Shown piece after piece: positions 10,783-22,163 of a stretch of 64,000 nucleotides of DNA. The DNA lies in NCBI RefSeq assembly GCF_000002425.4, contig NC_037253.1, positions 4,963,573 through 5,027,572 on the forward strand. Reading direction: 5' to 3'. Numbering within the stretch: position 1 is the stretch's first letter; the number at the start of each line of letters is the position of its first letter. A program made the translations under genes and the position numbers. A model generated the notes under the pieces. The model made no database searches. It was not told where the DNA came from and saw only the letters and a list, made by a program, of their open reading frames with translations. Origin of the DNA: Physcomitrium patens. Taxonomy: Eukaryota > Streptophyta > Bryopsida > Funariales > Funariaceae.

Positions 10783-11571
10783 ATGAGTTTCGAGGATTTC
10801 GAGACCGGTCGCAACGCCGGGTCGCGCAGGCAAGATCATAGTGATACGGTGGCAGCAGGGATTTTTCGAATTAACACGAATGTGGCAACTTACAAACGTC
10901 TTGTGAATACCCTTGGGACCCCAAGAGACGATCATGGACTTCGGGAAAAAATACATGCGACTGAACAGAAGATAAGTAAGCTTGTTGAGGAAACAGTGGC
11001 AAAGTTGAAGGAGGAAAACGAGACGGATCATCTTTTCTCTGCAAGCACCAGTAAGAAGATTAGAGATGCTAAGCTGGCCAAAGATTTCCAAGCCGTGTTG
11101 TTGGAGTTTCAAGGTGCTCAGAAAGCTGCTCAGTCTCGCCAGAGAAAGTATGGGCCTGTTCTTCCTCCCGCCTCTTCCTCTGTGGAATTGGATTCTATTC
11201 GAGGAAAAAGTGATGATAACGTCCCCTTGTTACGGCAGTCCCAGCAATTAAATATCCAAGCAAATGAATCAGAGGTTATATTCAATACTGTTGTTATCGA
11301 AGAGAGGGAGCAGGGTATCCAAGAGATTCAACAACAAATAGGAGAAGTTAGCGAAATTTTTAAGGACTTGGCGCAGATTGTTTCAAACCAAGGACATCTT
11401 ATTGATGATATCGAAGCTAACATAGAGAGTGCAGCGTCATCAACTGTTCAAGCCAACATTCATCTTACCCGCGCTGCCAAGAGCCACAAGTCATCAGAGT
11501 ACTGGAAGTGCGTGATTTTGGCAATCATTGGGACGGTTCTATTCGCCTTTCTGATCATCTTGTTCGCTTGA
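10783..11571 (+). CDS. SYP2: Qa-SNARE syntaxin of the SYP2 (PEP12/VAM3-like) group
   Basis: 262 residues, one exon, ATG at 10783. The start MSFEDFETGR and the block GIFRINTNVATYKRLVNTLG are close to Arabidopsis SYP21/SYP22. Residues about 25-125 are the N-terminal Habc helices. About 130-160 form a linker. About 168-232 form the SNARE helix, including EEREQGIQEIQQQIGEVSEI, with the zero-layer glutamine at Q203. Residues 242-261 are the C-terminal tail anchor, followed only by a final alanine. SYP2 syntaxins act on the prevacuolar compartment and vacuole membrane, pairing with Qb, Qc and R-SNAREs in vacuolar traffic. The uninterrupted frame is notable because, as I recall, Arabidopsis homologues are split by introns; retroposition is possible, but there is no sign of a poly(A) scar or decay. 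All functional positions look intact. Confidence 0.96.
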   Translation: MSFEDFETGRNAGSRRQDHSDTVAAGIFRINTNVATYKRLVNTLGTPRDDHGLREKIHATEQKISKLVEETVAKLKEENETDHLFSASTSKKIRDAKLAKDFQAVLLEFQGAQKAAQSRQRKYGPVLPPASSSVELDSIRGKSDDNVPLLRQSQQLNIQANESEVIFNTVVIEEREQGIQEIQQQIGEVSEIFKDLAQIVSNQGHLIDDIEANIESAASSTVQANIHLTRAAKSHKSSEYWKCVILAIIGTVLFAFLIILFA

Positions 11572-12975
11572 TTTATTACCTTCCATGTCCCGTCATGGTT
11601 TCACTCAACAGAAGAAGGTGTATTCCTTATTCATTTGGGCTCTTCTTCATGCTCTCCAGCCCAGTTCGACTCCACTCAAGTTGCCCGAGTTCTGGAAGTT
11701 GGCCTGTTTCAATCTCATTCGGAAAAGATTCTTCTGAGCCCTATTTAAGGTGATTCTTCACTTTATCTTTAGTGTAAACAATTCTACAGCCGGAAAATTT
11801 CTTAGGGAGTCCTCATAAGCTTTTAATTTTCATTTTTTTTGCATTGGGTCGAACGTAGCTTCGCTTGTTAAAATCGAAACTGCCAAATGACGAGATCGTA
11901 TTTGGAGCTCAGCGAGTCCATAGTTCCTGGGTTGGCTCTGGGGTTGCGACCTCAATTTTGCATTGAGCTATAACTTAGAGCTCACCTTAGTCCTCAGAAT
12001 ATGCGTTTTTGTTAATAATGTATGTAACATGTTACCCATTCTTTAAACATAAAATGTGCTAGTTATCTGCTCAGTTACTGGAAATAAAATCGAGTGAGAA
12101 ACTCGATGATTGAAGGTTTCTTATTCTCAACTGAGCGTGTATGACCCTGTTTTTGGAACCCCTTGTTTGTTTTGTTTTATTTTTATTATTATTTCTATTT
12201 TTATCGCATACGACGAAAATGCGGTTGTACGAAATCTTCGTTCGTGAGGGTTGCGTTTCTCAGGATATAACGTCTAAAACGAGGAAGTACTCCTGGGGCG
12301 TTGTCGGTGCCCTGGAGGTTAGCGTCGAAGTATCAAGATCAGGTTCGGTGGAGCACCTGGTTCCGTTCCGTCCGCGAGCGATTCTAGGGTCTCCATAAAA
12401 TGAGCTTGTCCTCCCTGCAGAGCTGCGATGGTATCCGCAAGCTTATATAACGCCAAGGAGAGCAGAAAACTAGTTGGATGTGGATTATGTTAAGAGGTGA
12501 TCTTGTATGGTCCACGGTAGAACCAATTTGTGATGGCGGAGTTGTACCAAAACTTGCCTTTTATTTACAGCGTAAGTTCCGTGATAGATTCCAACGATGT
12601 TCATTCCCAGCCGTGGATTGTATTGCCCTCTCATATCTGTTATTATCATGATAAAAAAAAATTATAAATTATAAAAATTAAAAAAAATCTTCTAGGGCTT
12701 CATCAAGAAAAATATACGACTGTAGTATGATCCATGCCCAACCTTCACACAACCAACTCGTATCGTAAGAACTACACCTCTGGAATTGTTCCACCTGCAG
12801 GAAACATGAGCATTGTGGCATACGAAGAATTCACACTAGAAACGTGAAGGCCTTTTGACACTTGCGTGCACTAAAATTAAATTAAATGTTATACAAACAA
12901 CACCGAGGATGATTTCTGACTACCCGTCGCTGAGTTCCATTTAAGGCAATGCAATAAATCTCAATTCATTCGCTT
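11572..12975. other. Convergent intergenic stretch between SYP2 and the fructosamine kinase gene
   Basis: It holds the 3' flanks of two converging genes. A short frame at 12141-12398 has no recognisable product. No RNA gene or repeat of note was seen apart from a short A/T run near 12650-12690. Confidence 0.5.
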
Positions 12976-15010
12976 TCAGTCTTCAAGAATACGATCCACC
13001 ATATCCATCACATGAGTGTAGTATTCTCCTCCATCTGTACCACGACAGAGGAACTTCAGCGATGTATCCTCCTACGAACTTAAACATCACCAACATATAG
13101 ATCCATCTCCTTGACTTCCGGTTCCGGAAAAATCAAAACTATCAACCAATATATGACGTGCATGCACAAAATCTTACTAGCCAACTCAATTGAGTACAGT
13201 AATGAACTCATGATATACAGCGTGGAAATTAGAAAAAACTTACAGATAACAAAATGGTTAAGTAAGTGGAAGAACTGGTAAAGTTGGTGACGCTTTTCAA
13301 ATCCTGGGATCTTCGGTAGCAATTGGTGATAAGCAGTGTAGAAAGCCTCAGCTGGTAGACAACCCAACTTGTTAAAAGGTGAAGTGGAGATGAAAAGGCC
13401 GGAATCATGCGTGGTGTAAAGTATCAACAAAATGAACGAGTTTTCGAAGAAATGAACTTACAGAAGCCAGGGAAGTCTGGAACGGGTTTCCATCCCTCAA
13501 ACGCAAGATCTGAAAAATAAAATAAAATAAATAATAAATAAATAAATCCAATCCAAGATATGCACCAGAAAAACAGATGGGCAGTGTAGTTGCAGAGATT
13601 CAAAGTAATGAAAACAATTTGGCAGTTTTACACAAAACCAAAAGGTTCACCTCTCTGTGGGATGCACAACGTGAAACGATATATGTTTTCTTAGAAGCAA
13701 TCAAAAGAAAAATAGGGTATAGCTGGATCAAACTCGGAATACACGATGAGGTTTACCGAATTCAGCGTCACCAATAAAACCTGCTGGATCAAAAACTGCA
13801 ACTTCTCCTGTAGCGACTAGTCCGGAATTTCCCATCTGGTAATTATTTGATCATGAGCACTACCAAATATTCAGAAACCATGCCAGACACAACTCGTTAA
13901 AGGGGGTACCATAAATTCAATAATGATATAGAATAGCTCGAGTCCCAGGCTCACCCAAAGATCACCATGGAGAATACTCGGTTTGGGATTATAATCCTTG
14001 AGGAGCGACCTTGCTCTTTCGACAACCATAGCACCTTTCATTTCTAGATCTGTCTTGTCTCCGCCCAATATTTCATACACCCTCTGCAAATGGGTTTAGA
14101 TAACCGTCAGTGTCGAAAAAATCAAGTCCAGTCCAATGCCGACTGCAACGTTGACAGCAAGAATTATTTTTGAGTATTCATTGTCCTTTTCGTAATTCGC
14201 ATGAGATCCCTTGCTTCAGCTGAATTGATTCATGTGGTAGGAGGGTTTACCTCAAGCCTGTCCCTTAGTCGTTGCTCGACAAAAAACTCCGACCAAGACG
14301 AATTCCAGCTGTTGTCTAGTGGAACTATTCCAACCCTGCAATCATCAAAGGAGCATATATGCCTCCATAAAATCAATCACTTAAAGAGAAGGGAAGTACG
14401 TCAAGTAATTGGCTTGGTACAAGAAATATGCAAGTAGTACTGAAGTGATGTGTAAGTGAAACCTTGTCGTCATTGGAAAACCGAAGAGGTCGCCAGAGTC
14501 GGCTAAGTGCAACCTTGCCAAATCGCGACCTAGCGCAGATAGACTGCTTTCTTGCATCTGGAAAGTTCAGAATAGGTCAAACCCAAGGACTGAGCACAAG
14601 AATGACAGCTGAGAATTGCTACGATATCAATTCTGAAACTGAACGTAGTTCTAGCATAGAGAACTCCAGATTAGGTATCCCACGAATATTCATTACCATG
14701 GATGAAGCTCAAGTAGCGGTTTAAGGAATCTCAAAGTACAAAAACTGACCATGCCGAAGGGCCTGAACCGCAGATGTTTCATTATTATATACGACCCTCC
14801 ATCTGGTAAATTACCGCATCCTAGCGGACTGGGAACAACTAATGTCTGAGTCGCCACTAATCGCCTGAGCCTGCCAACAGCACAAGCATAACATGTACAT
14901 ATACAGAAAGAACAAAATGAGCTGAAAAATAAACTACACAAACATGAAGACTATCCCAACCACTGCATGCTTCCAACTTGAAGACGTCACCAGCGCAAGC
15001 AAGAAAAGGA

Positions 15011-15048
<38 letters not shown>

Positions 15049-15898
15049 GACAGTTCCGGATTGCACACATCCTTGCAATGCAACATTAAGGTCGCATACC
15101 TACGCTTCAGATTCGCCCACAAACATGCTGTCCATATCAAAAGCCCTGAATCAAAACCAAAAGCCAAACGTGATGTCCCTCTCAGTCAATGTCTGAAATA
15201 ATAGCAGCACATGTTGCTCAGCATTCGCATTCGACGACACTTCCCAATGTCGTGCATTTCAATTTCGAGGTTTTGTTGGAGCATCAGAATACCAAGACGA
15301 AGAAACGTCAGCAACTGACCGATTAATCTTCACAAAAAAGTCTCCACCAGAGCAGTGGAATGCATAAGATTCGTTGATGCATCCACTGAAGTGAATTTCA
15401 CGAGGTTTGCGAAGAAGCTCTCCGCAGCCAAGCTCTTTCAGATGAGACAAGATGGTGAAATCACCAGTGGTCATTCCTGCACCAGACTTGGCTGAGCTTT
15501 CCGAGCTGAAATCAAACCATGATGCAGAGCACTTCCACCTGCACACACAAAATTCACAAACCTCAATTATGGACCTCTCCAACATCACCAAGACAAAGAC
15601 TAAACCCACAGAAAAAAATGCCCATTTAGATATTCACCAAGCGAGCACACTAACAGGAAATGCAATGTGAGGCCGGGTGATTGTACTCATACTTATCGGC
15701 GTCCATACGAAGCTCAAAGCGCTGTAATTTCTTCCCCAATCCAAGAGTTCTCCAGCCCTTATCTCCATCTTCACCTTTTGTAACATTCATGGCACGAAAC
15801 ATAACTATATTGCATTTCCTTCTAGGTCTGGCTATGGGCTGAATCTGGAGCTTAGAAAAGAGGGACCCATTTGACAAGCAAGGCTCGAGAACCCACAT
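12976..15898 (-). CDS. FN3K: Fructosamine-3-kinase family protein (plant plastid-type), 11 exons
   Basis: Exons on the minus strand: 15898-15693, 15538-15320, 15145-15104, 14870-14750, 14557-14463, 14335-14251, 14083-13955, 13835-13757, 13509-13462, 13351-13244, 13034-12976. All introns are GT-AG, phases agree throughout and total 396 codons plus stop. The enzyme phosphorylates ketosamines (ribulosamine or erythrulosamine in plants) on glycated proteins so that they fall off. Visible: a probable transit peptide (about 1-60); P-loop [11 protein letters not shown] with C122; ATP lysine K139 in [15 protein letters not shown] (149-156); hinge [19 protein letters not shown] helix; catalytic LHGDLW with D297; metal-binding D315 in VFDPAG; and a C-terminal helix bundle ending [11 protein letters not shown]. 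Order and spacing match Arabidopsis At3g61080. The start at 15898 is chosen for the transit peptide; a later Met is possible. In the last exon the acceptor at 13035-13036 is preferred because it restores the family's C-terminus. Confidence 0.9.
15013..15047. repeat. (TA)n microsatellite inside intron 3 of the fructosamine kinase gene
   Basis: A pure TA tract of about 34 bases lies between exon 3 (15145-15104) and exon 4 (14870-14750). It is intronic and does not touch a splice site. Confidence 0.95.
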
Positions 15899-18800
15899 TA
15901 TAAATGTGAAATGCTGATGGTAGTCGAGGTCACAACGGAGAGAACAACAACAATCCAAACCAAAATAGGAAGAACGACACAACCTTGCACACCAACAGAG
16001 TGCACAAGGGCTCCAACCCCTCAACCCTAAAATTTTGAGTTTTAGAAAGTAAAGAAACATTGCATTGCTGAATTGGATTTTGGACAAAGGAACTTAATAT
16101 TATGTTTTTCAACAGTAGCACATCCTGTATTCTGTGCACTTTGCAATGTTTGGACTGCGTTTTCATCTAAACATAATGTTTTGTTCTGCGCCTTTTTCTA
16201 CTTTTTACTTTTATATATAATTTTATTATTATAATTATTATTTCTTCATGTGTTTATTTTGAAGGAGATTATTTATGAGATTATTTATGAAATTTGATAC
16301 AAGAGTATGTACTAAATTTGGGTAATTGTGGCTCATACAAGACAAAGGTGTTGTGATTGATGTTGTTAGAAGATTTTTTAAATCATTTATATACAAAAGT
16401 ATAATTTATAAATTAATAGCAATAAATATTGGAACATTTCTATACTTAGAAAAAACAAACAAAATGTGAGAAAAATGTGAAGTTAAATGATTTTTTGTCT
16501 TTTTGAATGAATAGTATTGTTTCCCAAAATTTGTATTAGGACCATCTTCAAAATATTTTTTACAAACATTTAAAGAACATGTTAAATTGTTAAAAAAATA
16601 TCCTTTAAAAATTAAAAATAAGAAATTTGTTCATATTTGAATAAAAATTTATAACTAAGATTTGATTTGGTGAGTAAAATAGCCTCTTTTTACTTATATT
16701 ATCTTTAAAGACAAGCAATTCTAATCCTCAATGACCCTAAAAATATTAGATGATGGTTGGGTTGGACCTAAGTTTTTGAAGTAGTTCCAAAAAAGTTGGC
16801 AATTTGAACCCTAACTATAAAAGCATGACCACTCTTGACAAAAAAGTATATATATACTATGTCAACATGTCAAAAATAAAATGAAATAAAATAAATACAA
16901 ACACTTCTAGAGGAAAAAATTTCTTCATTAAATTAGAGATCTTCATAAGACTTTTAAATTATAGCTAGTAATAGGCTTTTAGGTTTAAAGACTTTCCAAT
17001 ATCATTCTTGTACTTATCAACATAAAATTTAGTAAAACTACTTTGGTATGAGAATCTTTATGATTAAAGGTAAAGGAGGGAAGTCACTACTTTCTAAACT
17101 CATGATTGGTTGAAATTGAGAATTCTGCTTTGATTGACTTAATACTTTGAAAAATCAACCAAGATACAATGAGAGGAATACTTGAGGTAGAATGCATTTC
17201 CTTCCCTACATAGCATGAATGGTGTTGTTTCTTGGAGATAGTGTTAAACCTGTCTAAAGAGAGTTTTTTTAAAAAATTTAAGAAATGAGAGAAATTGCAA
17301 AGAATATATTTTATTAGAAAATTGAATCAAGTTGAAATATAGATATAAGTTGCAATCATAATAAAAAATTAAATTAAATCTGATTAAATTCATGTGATAA
17401 ATTCTTCTTACTTTATACTATCTCCAAAGATTGAGATTTCTAAAACCATTTTTTTTTAAGAAACAAAAGCTTTTTTTTCATGACTTTTCAAAATAGGCTT
17501 CTAAGTCTAAAAGTGCCCTTTATACTTCCTACAATTTTTCAAATACACAACCAAAATATTCTTTATAAAAACAAATACTAATACTTTCTAAAACCCTTCC
17601 CTATCTTCTCAATTCCATTGTCATCTTCTCAGACATCCCCCTTAAAATTGGGCAACCATGTAGTTGTAATCCTAGGGCTTTTATTTTATTTTATTTTATT
17701 CCAAGTCTTGACTTTGGACAAAGCATGGGCCTATTGCATTTCCCAAGACAAACTGAATCCTTTTACAATGTTCATTGCACTGTGACATCCAAACACATTG
17801 TTAACTCCGTTTAATCAGGCAACGTCCATGCACACAAGTTTTTTCAAGTTCTCAAGTTCTCAGGAACGTTTGTGGCACTAAAACCTTACGAGTGTCAACA
17901 GTCTGTTCAAGTCTACAGACCTCTAATTACTCAGTATGGTTCAAAATACATCTTGTGCAACTGTGTTTGTGTGTCGTCTAGTTGGTTCCACCCACAGTAT
18001 ACCATGGTAATTGGAATTCCTACTTGTAACCAAAGCTATTCAACCAGTCTGACCATGTAACAGCAATACTACTTGTGCTCACAAAGTGACATGCCGTCTA
18101 ACTCCAACCTAAACCAAAAGAATAAAACCAGGCCAAGGAGTGAATTTGTTAAATGGAAGTGGCAGACGATTTTGCTGCAAAGTCGGCCTAGGCTTAGTGG
18201 GAAGCAATGACTGGGAATTGAACCCTACATAAAAGCCACCAAACCTATGGGTTAGCCGCCAATTCAGAAAAAAATAACAACAGGCAGGGATAGATTACAT
18301 GTCCGAAAAATGGGGCAACCATGAATCCGAACATGGAAGCCCAGAAGGCATTGCAGAATGAAGACATCTCCATCACATGTGACATCAAACAAAAATCATT
18401 TAAGGTTTTCAACATCCGCAAAACAAGACAGAAAAATCCCTCCGACGACTTCCGTCAAATCTTAAATTAGAATATCATATTGACAGCACTACATGGTAGC
18501 TTGCCTTTTAAATGACTTATAACAGACATTTCGCAATTCAAGCATCTGGTTTCACAAAAAGGTACTCAAAATCTTGCCTAACAACCACTCATCCTAGATA
18601 GGAACGAGCGCAATGTAATGCTTCATATGAAGGATTTTATTTTAGTTAGACATATGCAGAACAACTGTAAAAACGTCAAACTCCTAAGAATTCACACAAT
18701 GACTTCCAGCGTCTAAATGTCAATGAATGTAACAGATAATTCCAAGAACCACACAAGACACCCACACTATTCTAAGAAAATCAAATGAGTTAGCAGATTG

Positions 18801-19031
18801 ATGCACTTACCGCATACAGACACACAGTAAAAGATCCACGAACACTCCAAGATTCGAGTGAGGGGCTTCACAGTAAATCAATCCAAGGACATACGTAGAA
18901 ACTGAGGGCTAGTTTGATTTCGACACCTCAACCAGGAGCTAGAATAGAACACTTTTTTGCTTCTTGTTCTTCTAATTTCGGAGTGATCAGTACACAAAGG
19001 GCAGGAGAAGTCTTAAGAACATGTTTGAGGA
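15899..19031. other. AT-rich intergenic stretch between two minus-strand genes
   Basis: It holds the promoter of the fructosamine kinase gene (15.9-16.2 kb) and the 3' flank of the PPR gene (18.5-19.0 kb). Between them, about 16.2-17.7 kb is very AT-rich, CpG-poor and without a recognisable element. 17.8-18.9 kb is of ordinary composition with no coding frame that I can support. Confidence 0.5.
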
Positions 19032-22000
19032 TCACCTTAGACCTTCCTCTAAGGCATGAAACTGCTGCTCACGGACTGATAAAATTCTTTTCATGATTCC
19101 GATTGTGATGCCATCTGGCATGCAACCCTTCACCTTCATTTCATGGAATATCATCGCAGCCTCATGCACTTTCCCTGCTCTTCCAAGAATATCTATGAGA
19201 ACGTTATAAGTAACCACACTAGGATTATATCCCTCCTCCTCCATTGAATCAAATAGCTCACATGCTTCTAAAAGTTTATCCACCTTTCCAAGGCTCTCTA
19301 TCAAGGAAGTGAATGTGATCACATCCGGCACTATACCCTTTTCCTTCATCCGCTTGAAATAACTTTCAGCCTCATCGACCATTCCCATTTTGCCAACCCC
19401 ATCGATGAGAATATTGTAAGTAACAAGATCTGGAACACAACCCACCTTCTCCATCTCCTCCAAGAGCTTCTCAGCCACGTTAAGCCTACCAGCTTTGGCA
19501 AGCCCAGAAAGCAGGTTGTTATAGGTAACAATATTAGGAGGGCACTGCCTACGTTGCATCTCCTCAAAGAGTTCAAGGGCTCTGTCCACCATTCCTTTCT
19601 TACCAAAGCTGTCAATGAGACTACTGTACACGCCGACATTTGGGGTGCACCCTTTGCTTATGGAGTTTTCAAAGAAATAGTAAGCTTCCTCCACTCTGCC
19701 CTCTTTCCCGAGAGAATCGATGAGAGAACTGTAAGTTACAACATCAGGAACACATCTCTTCTTTGCCATAGCCCGGAAAATAATGAGCGCGTGACTGAGT
19801 TTTCCTCCTTTACCAAGGACATCCATGAGTGAAGTATAAGCTACAACATCGGGCTCGTGGCCCTCTTCCGTCATTTTGGTGAACATATTAAATGCCTCCT
19901 CTAACCTTCCCGATTTTCCGAGACCGTCAAGAAGAGAGGTGTATGTGAAAAGATCCGGCAATATATTCTGATTCTTCATGCTATCCACCAACTTGCAGGC
20001 CTCGTCCACGCGATTGGACTTCACAAGCCCATTCACCATAATATTATAAACGAATGTATCAGGAACTAAACTGCTTTCTTGTAGCTCATTGAAAATCTGC
20101 AAGGCAAAATCGATCTTCTCATCCTTTACAAGAGAACTAAGCAGAGTTTTGTAGTTCCCCAGCAGAGGCTCCATTCCTTCTTCTTTCATCCTCCCAAAAA
20201 CGTCGAGGGCTTGGTCCACATCGTCAGACTTGCAGAGACAATTAATTACTAAGCTATAAGTGGATACATCCGCAACACACCCTTTCCTAACCATTTCATC
20301 AAATAGACTCAAGGATTCTTCTTCTTGGTCCCTCTTATAGAAGGAAGCCATCAGTGAACTGTAAGTCACCACAGAAGGTTCGCAACCCTGTTTCTCCATC
20401 TCCCTTAGTAGACTCACAGCCTCATCCAGTCTCCCAGCCTTGCCCAAGCCATCGACCAACGTTGTGTAAGTTACCACAGTTGGAATGCATTCGTGCTTCT
20501 TCATTACCTCCAGCAGTTTGACAGCTTCATCCACATGTCCGTTATGAATAAAAGCAGACATCAAAGTGTTATACGTGATCTCACCGAGGGACTTGAATCC
20601 TAGGGAAGGATATTCAACCGTCCTGTCTGCTCCTTCGATGGTACCCTCGTGGCCTGCATTAGAATCTCTAGAGATGATACATTCTCCTCCCTTCTCTACC
20701 ATTTCCTTGATAATTGCAAGGACCTTATCCATTTGACCACCTTTGCCCAGGACATCGATCAATGTATTGTAAGTGAACACATCTGGGACGGCCCCTTGCT
20801 CTTTCAAGTCATGGAAAAGCTGCCAAGCTTCAGGCTGGCGACCTGCTTTACCCAAGACAGATATCATGATATTGTATGTGCGTAGATTAGGCACTAAACC
20901 CCTATCCTTCATCTCCTTGAAAAGGCCGCATGCCATGTCTGCTTCACCTGCCTTACCTAGACCGTCAATAAGAGTATTGTAGGCAATCGCATCTGGAGAA
21001 CAATTATTCTCCTTCATTTCAACAAACACTTCACATGCTTCTTCCAGTCTACCAGCCTTCGCAAGCCCATTGACAAGAGTTGTATATGTCACCACGTTCG
21101 GTGAACATCTCAGATTTTTCATTCCATTAAAAAATTTGCAGGCTTCATCAATGTTTCCAGACTTTACAAGTGCATCGATTAACACTGTGAAAGTATGAAC
21201 TCCTGGATCAATACCAGATTTGATCATTTCCTGAATTGGCTCTGCTGCTGGATCAAGTCTCCCAGATCTGTTGAAACTATGAACAAAAATGCGAAATGTT
21301 TGAGCATCTGGCTGAATACGAAATTGCCCCAATTTCCCAAAAACAATAACAGCACTATGGTAGAAACCACCCTTCACGAGGAGCTCAAGCACAAAGTTGT
21401 ACATGTTTGTGCTTGGATTACATCCAAAACTCTTCATCTGATTGAAAATCTCTAGAGCCCCGGAAACGTTATTAGTACTGCCAAAGGTACGCAGTAAAGA
21501 GGTCAAAAGGTGCATAGAAATCCGGTGACCTTCCTTCCACATGGCTGTAAGTATTTGAACCACTGCGTCAGTCTCCTGAGCCCCGGCGAGCCGTTTGATC
21601 ATTAGAGTGTATGTCCCCACAGTATGACTGTAACCGTCCTGCTGACCTGCCCACGTAAAAAAACACTTGGCCAGGTGGAGGTCCTTCTGATTCACCACCA
21701 CGTCGCACACAAGACCAGGATTCAACTTGAACTTGAGCCTCTCGAGCTGCTTCCCCATTTCGGCATCCCATTTTCTTCTTCGGATTACTCCGTTAATCTT
21801 CTTCAGCTTGAACTTATCACCACCCGAACGCTCAACTGCTTCCAAATTACTGATTTCTGGAACGTCCAATCTAGGACTCAGAATACCGGCAGTATAATAT
21901 CTACACCCTGAAGCTAATTGTATCCTTTCCTTCACCATCTGACGTCTGTAACGCGCCTGAGGAATTTCAACCAATCGATCCGGGAACCCGACACAGTCGA

Positions 22001-22163
22001 CGATTCCATCCTGCCCACTCGCCGACGACACATTTCCAGAGATAACCCCTGTACTATGCCCACCAAGGTGATGGGAACACAATTGCTGCTGGAAGTGAGT
22101 AGCAGCGATCACATGATACATAGATCTTGTACGCCATTTCCTAACAGCAATGGGTAGCATCAT
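19032..22163 (-). CDS. P-class pentatricopeptide repeat (PPR) RNA-binding protein, 23 repeats, organelle-targeted
   Basis: 1043 residues, one exon, ATG at 22163. The N-terminus is basic and Arg-rich (MMLPIAVRKWRTRSMYHV), as expected for a mitochondrial or plastid presequence. PPR motifs of exactly 35 residues run from residue 182. Motifs 1-8 cover 182-461. Motif 9 starts at 462 and carries a 31-residue acidic insertion before motif 10 at 528. Motifs 10-23 run without a gap to 1017, and 26 residues close the protein. No E, DYW, SMR or other C-terminal domain is present, so this is a pure P-class protein, the type that binds organelle RNA to protect ends, aid splicing or promote translation. 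Length and repeat number resemble Arabidopsis PGR3, but orthology cannot be settled here. Residues 5 and 35 of most motifs are code-competent pairs, described in the findings. Confidence 0.95.
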   Translation of the reverse strand: MMLPIAVRKWRTRSMYHVIAATHFQQQLCSHHLGGHSTGVISGNVSSASGQDGIVDCVGFPDRLVEIPQARYRRQMVKERIQLASGCRYYTAGILSPRLDVPEISNLEAVERSGGDKFKLKKINGVIRRRKWDAEMGKQLERLKFKLNPGLVCDVVVNQKDLHLAKCFFTWAGQQDGYSHTVGTYTLMIKRLAGAQETDAVVQILTAMWKEGHRISMHLLTSLLRTFGSTNNVSGALEIFNQMKSFGCNPSTNMYNFVLELLVKGGFYHSAVIVFGKLGQFRIQPDAQTFRIFVHSFNRSGRLDPAAEPIQEMIKSGIDPGVHTFTVLIDALVKSGNIDEACKFFNGMKNLRCSPNVVTYTTLVNGLAKAGRLEEACEVFVEMKENNCSPDAIAYNTLIDGLGKAGEADMACGLFKEMKDRGLVPNLRTYNIMISVLGKAGRQPEAWQLFHDLKEQGAVPDVFTYNTLIDVLGKGGQMDKVLAIIKEMVEKGGECIISRDSNAGHEGTIEGADRTVEYPSLGFKSLGEITYNTLMSAFIHNGHVDEAVKLLEVMKKHECIPTVVTYTTLVDGLGKAGRLDEAVSLLREMEKQGCEPSVVTYSSLMASFYKRDQEEESLSLFDEMVRKGCVADVSTYSLVINCLCKSDDVDQALDVFGRMKEEGMEPLLGNYKTLLSSLVKDEKIDFALQIFNELQESSLVPDTFVYNIMVNGLVKSNRVDEACKLVDSMKNQNILPDLFTYTSLLDGLGKSGRLEEAFNMFTKMTEEGHEPDVVAYTSLMDVLGKGGKLSHALIIFRAMAKKRCVPDVVTYSSLIDSLGKEGRVEEAYYFFENSISKGCTPNVGVYSSLIDSFGKKGMVDRALELFEEMQRRQCPPNIVTYNNLLSGLAKAGRLNVAEKLLEEMEKVGCVPDLVTYNILIDGVGKMGMVDEAESYFKRMKEKGIVPDVITFTSLIESLGKVDKLLEACELFDSMEEEGYNPSVVTYNVLIDILGRAGKVHEAAMIFHEMKVKGCMPDGITIGIMKRILSVREQQFHALEEGLR

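Noticed and set aside
13035-13090. Alternative last-exon acceptor of the fructosamine kinase (near 13061)
   Set aside because: With the preferred donor of exon 10 it gives an immediate stop; the acceptor at 13035-13036 restores the family C-terminus.
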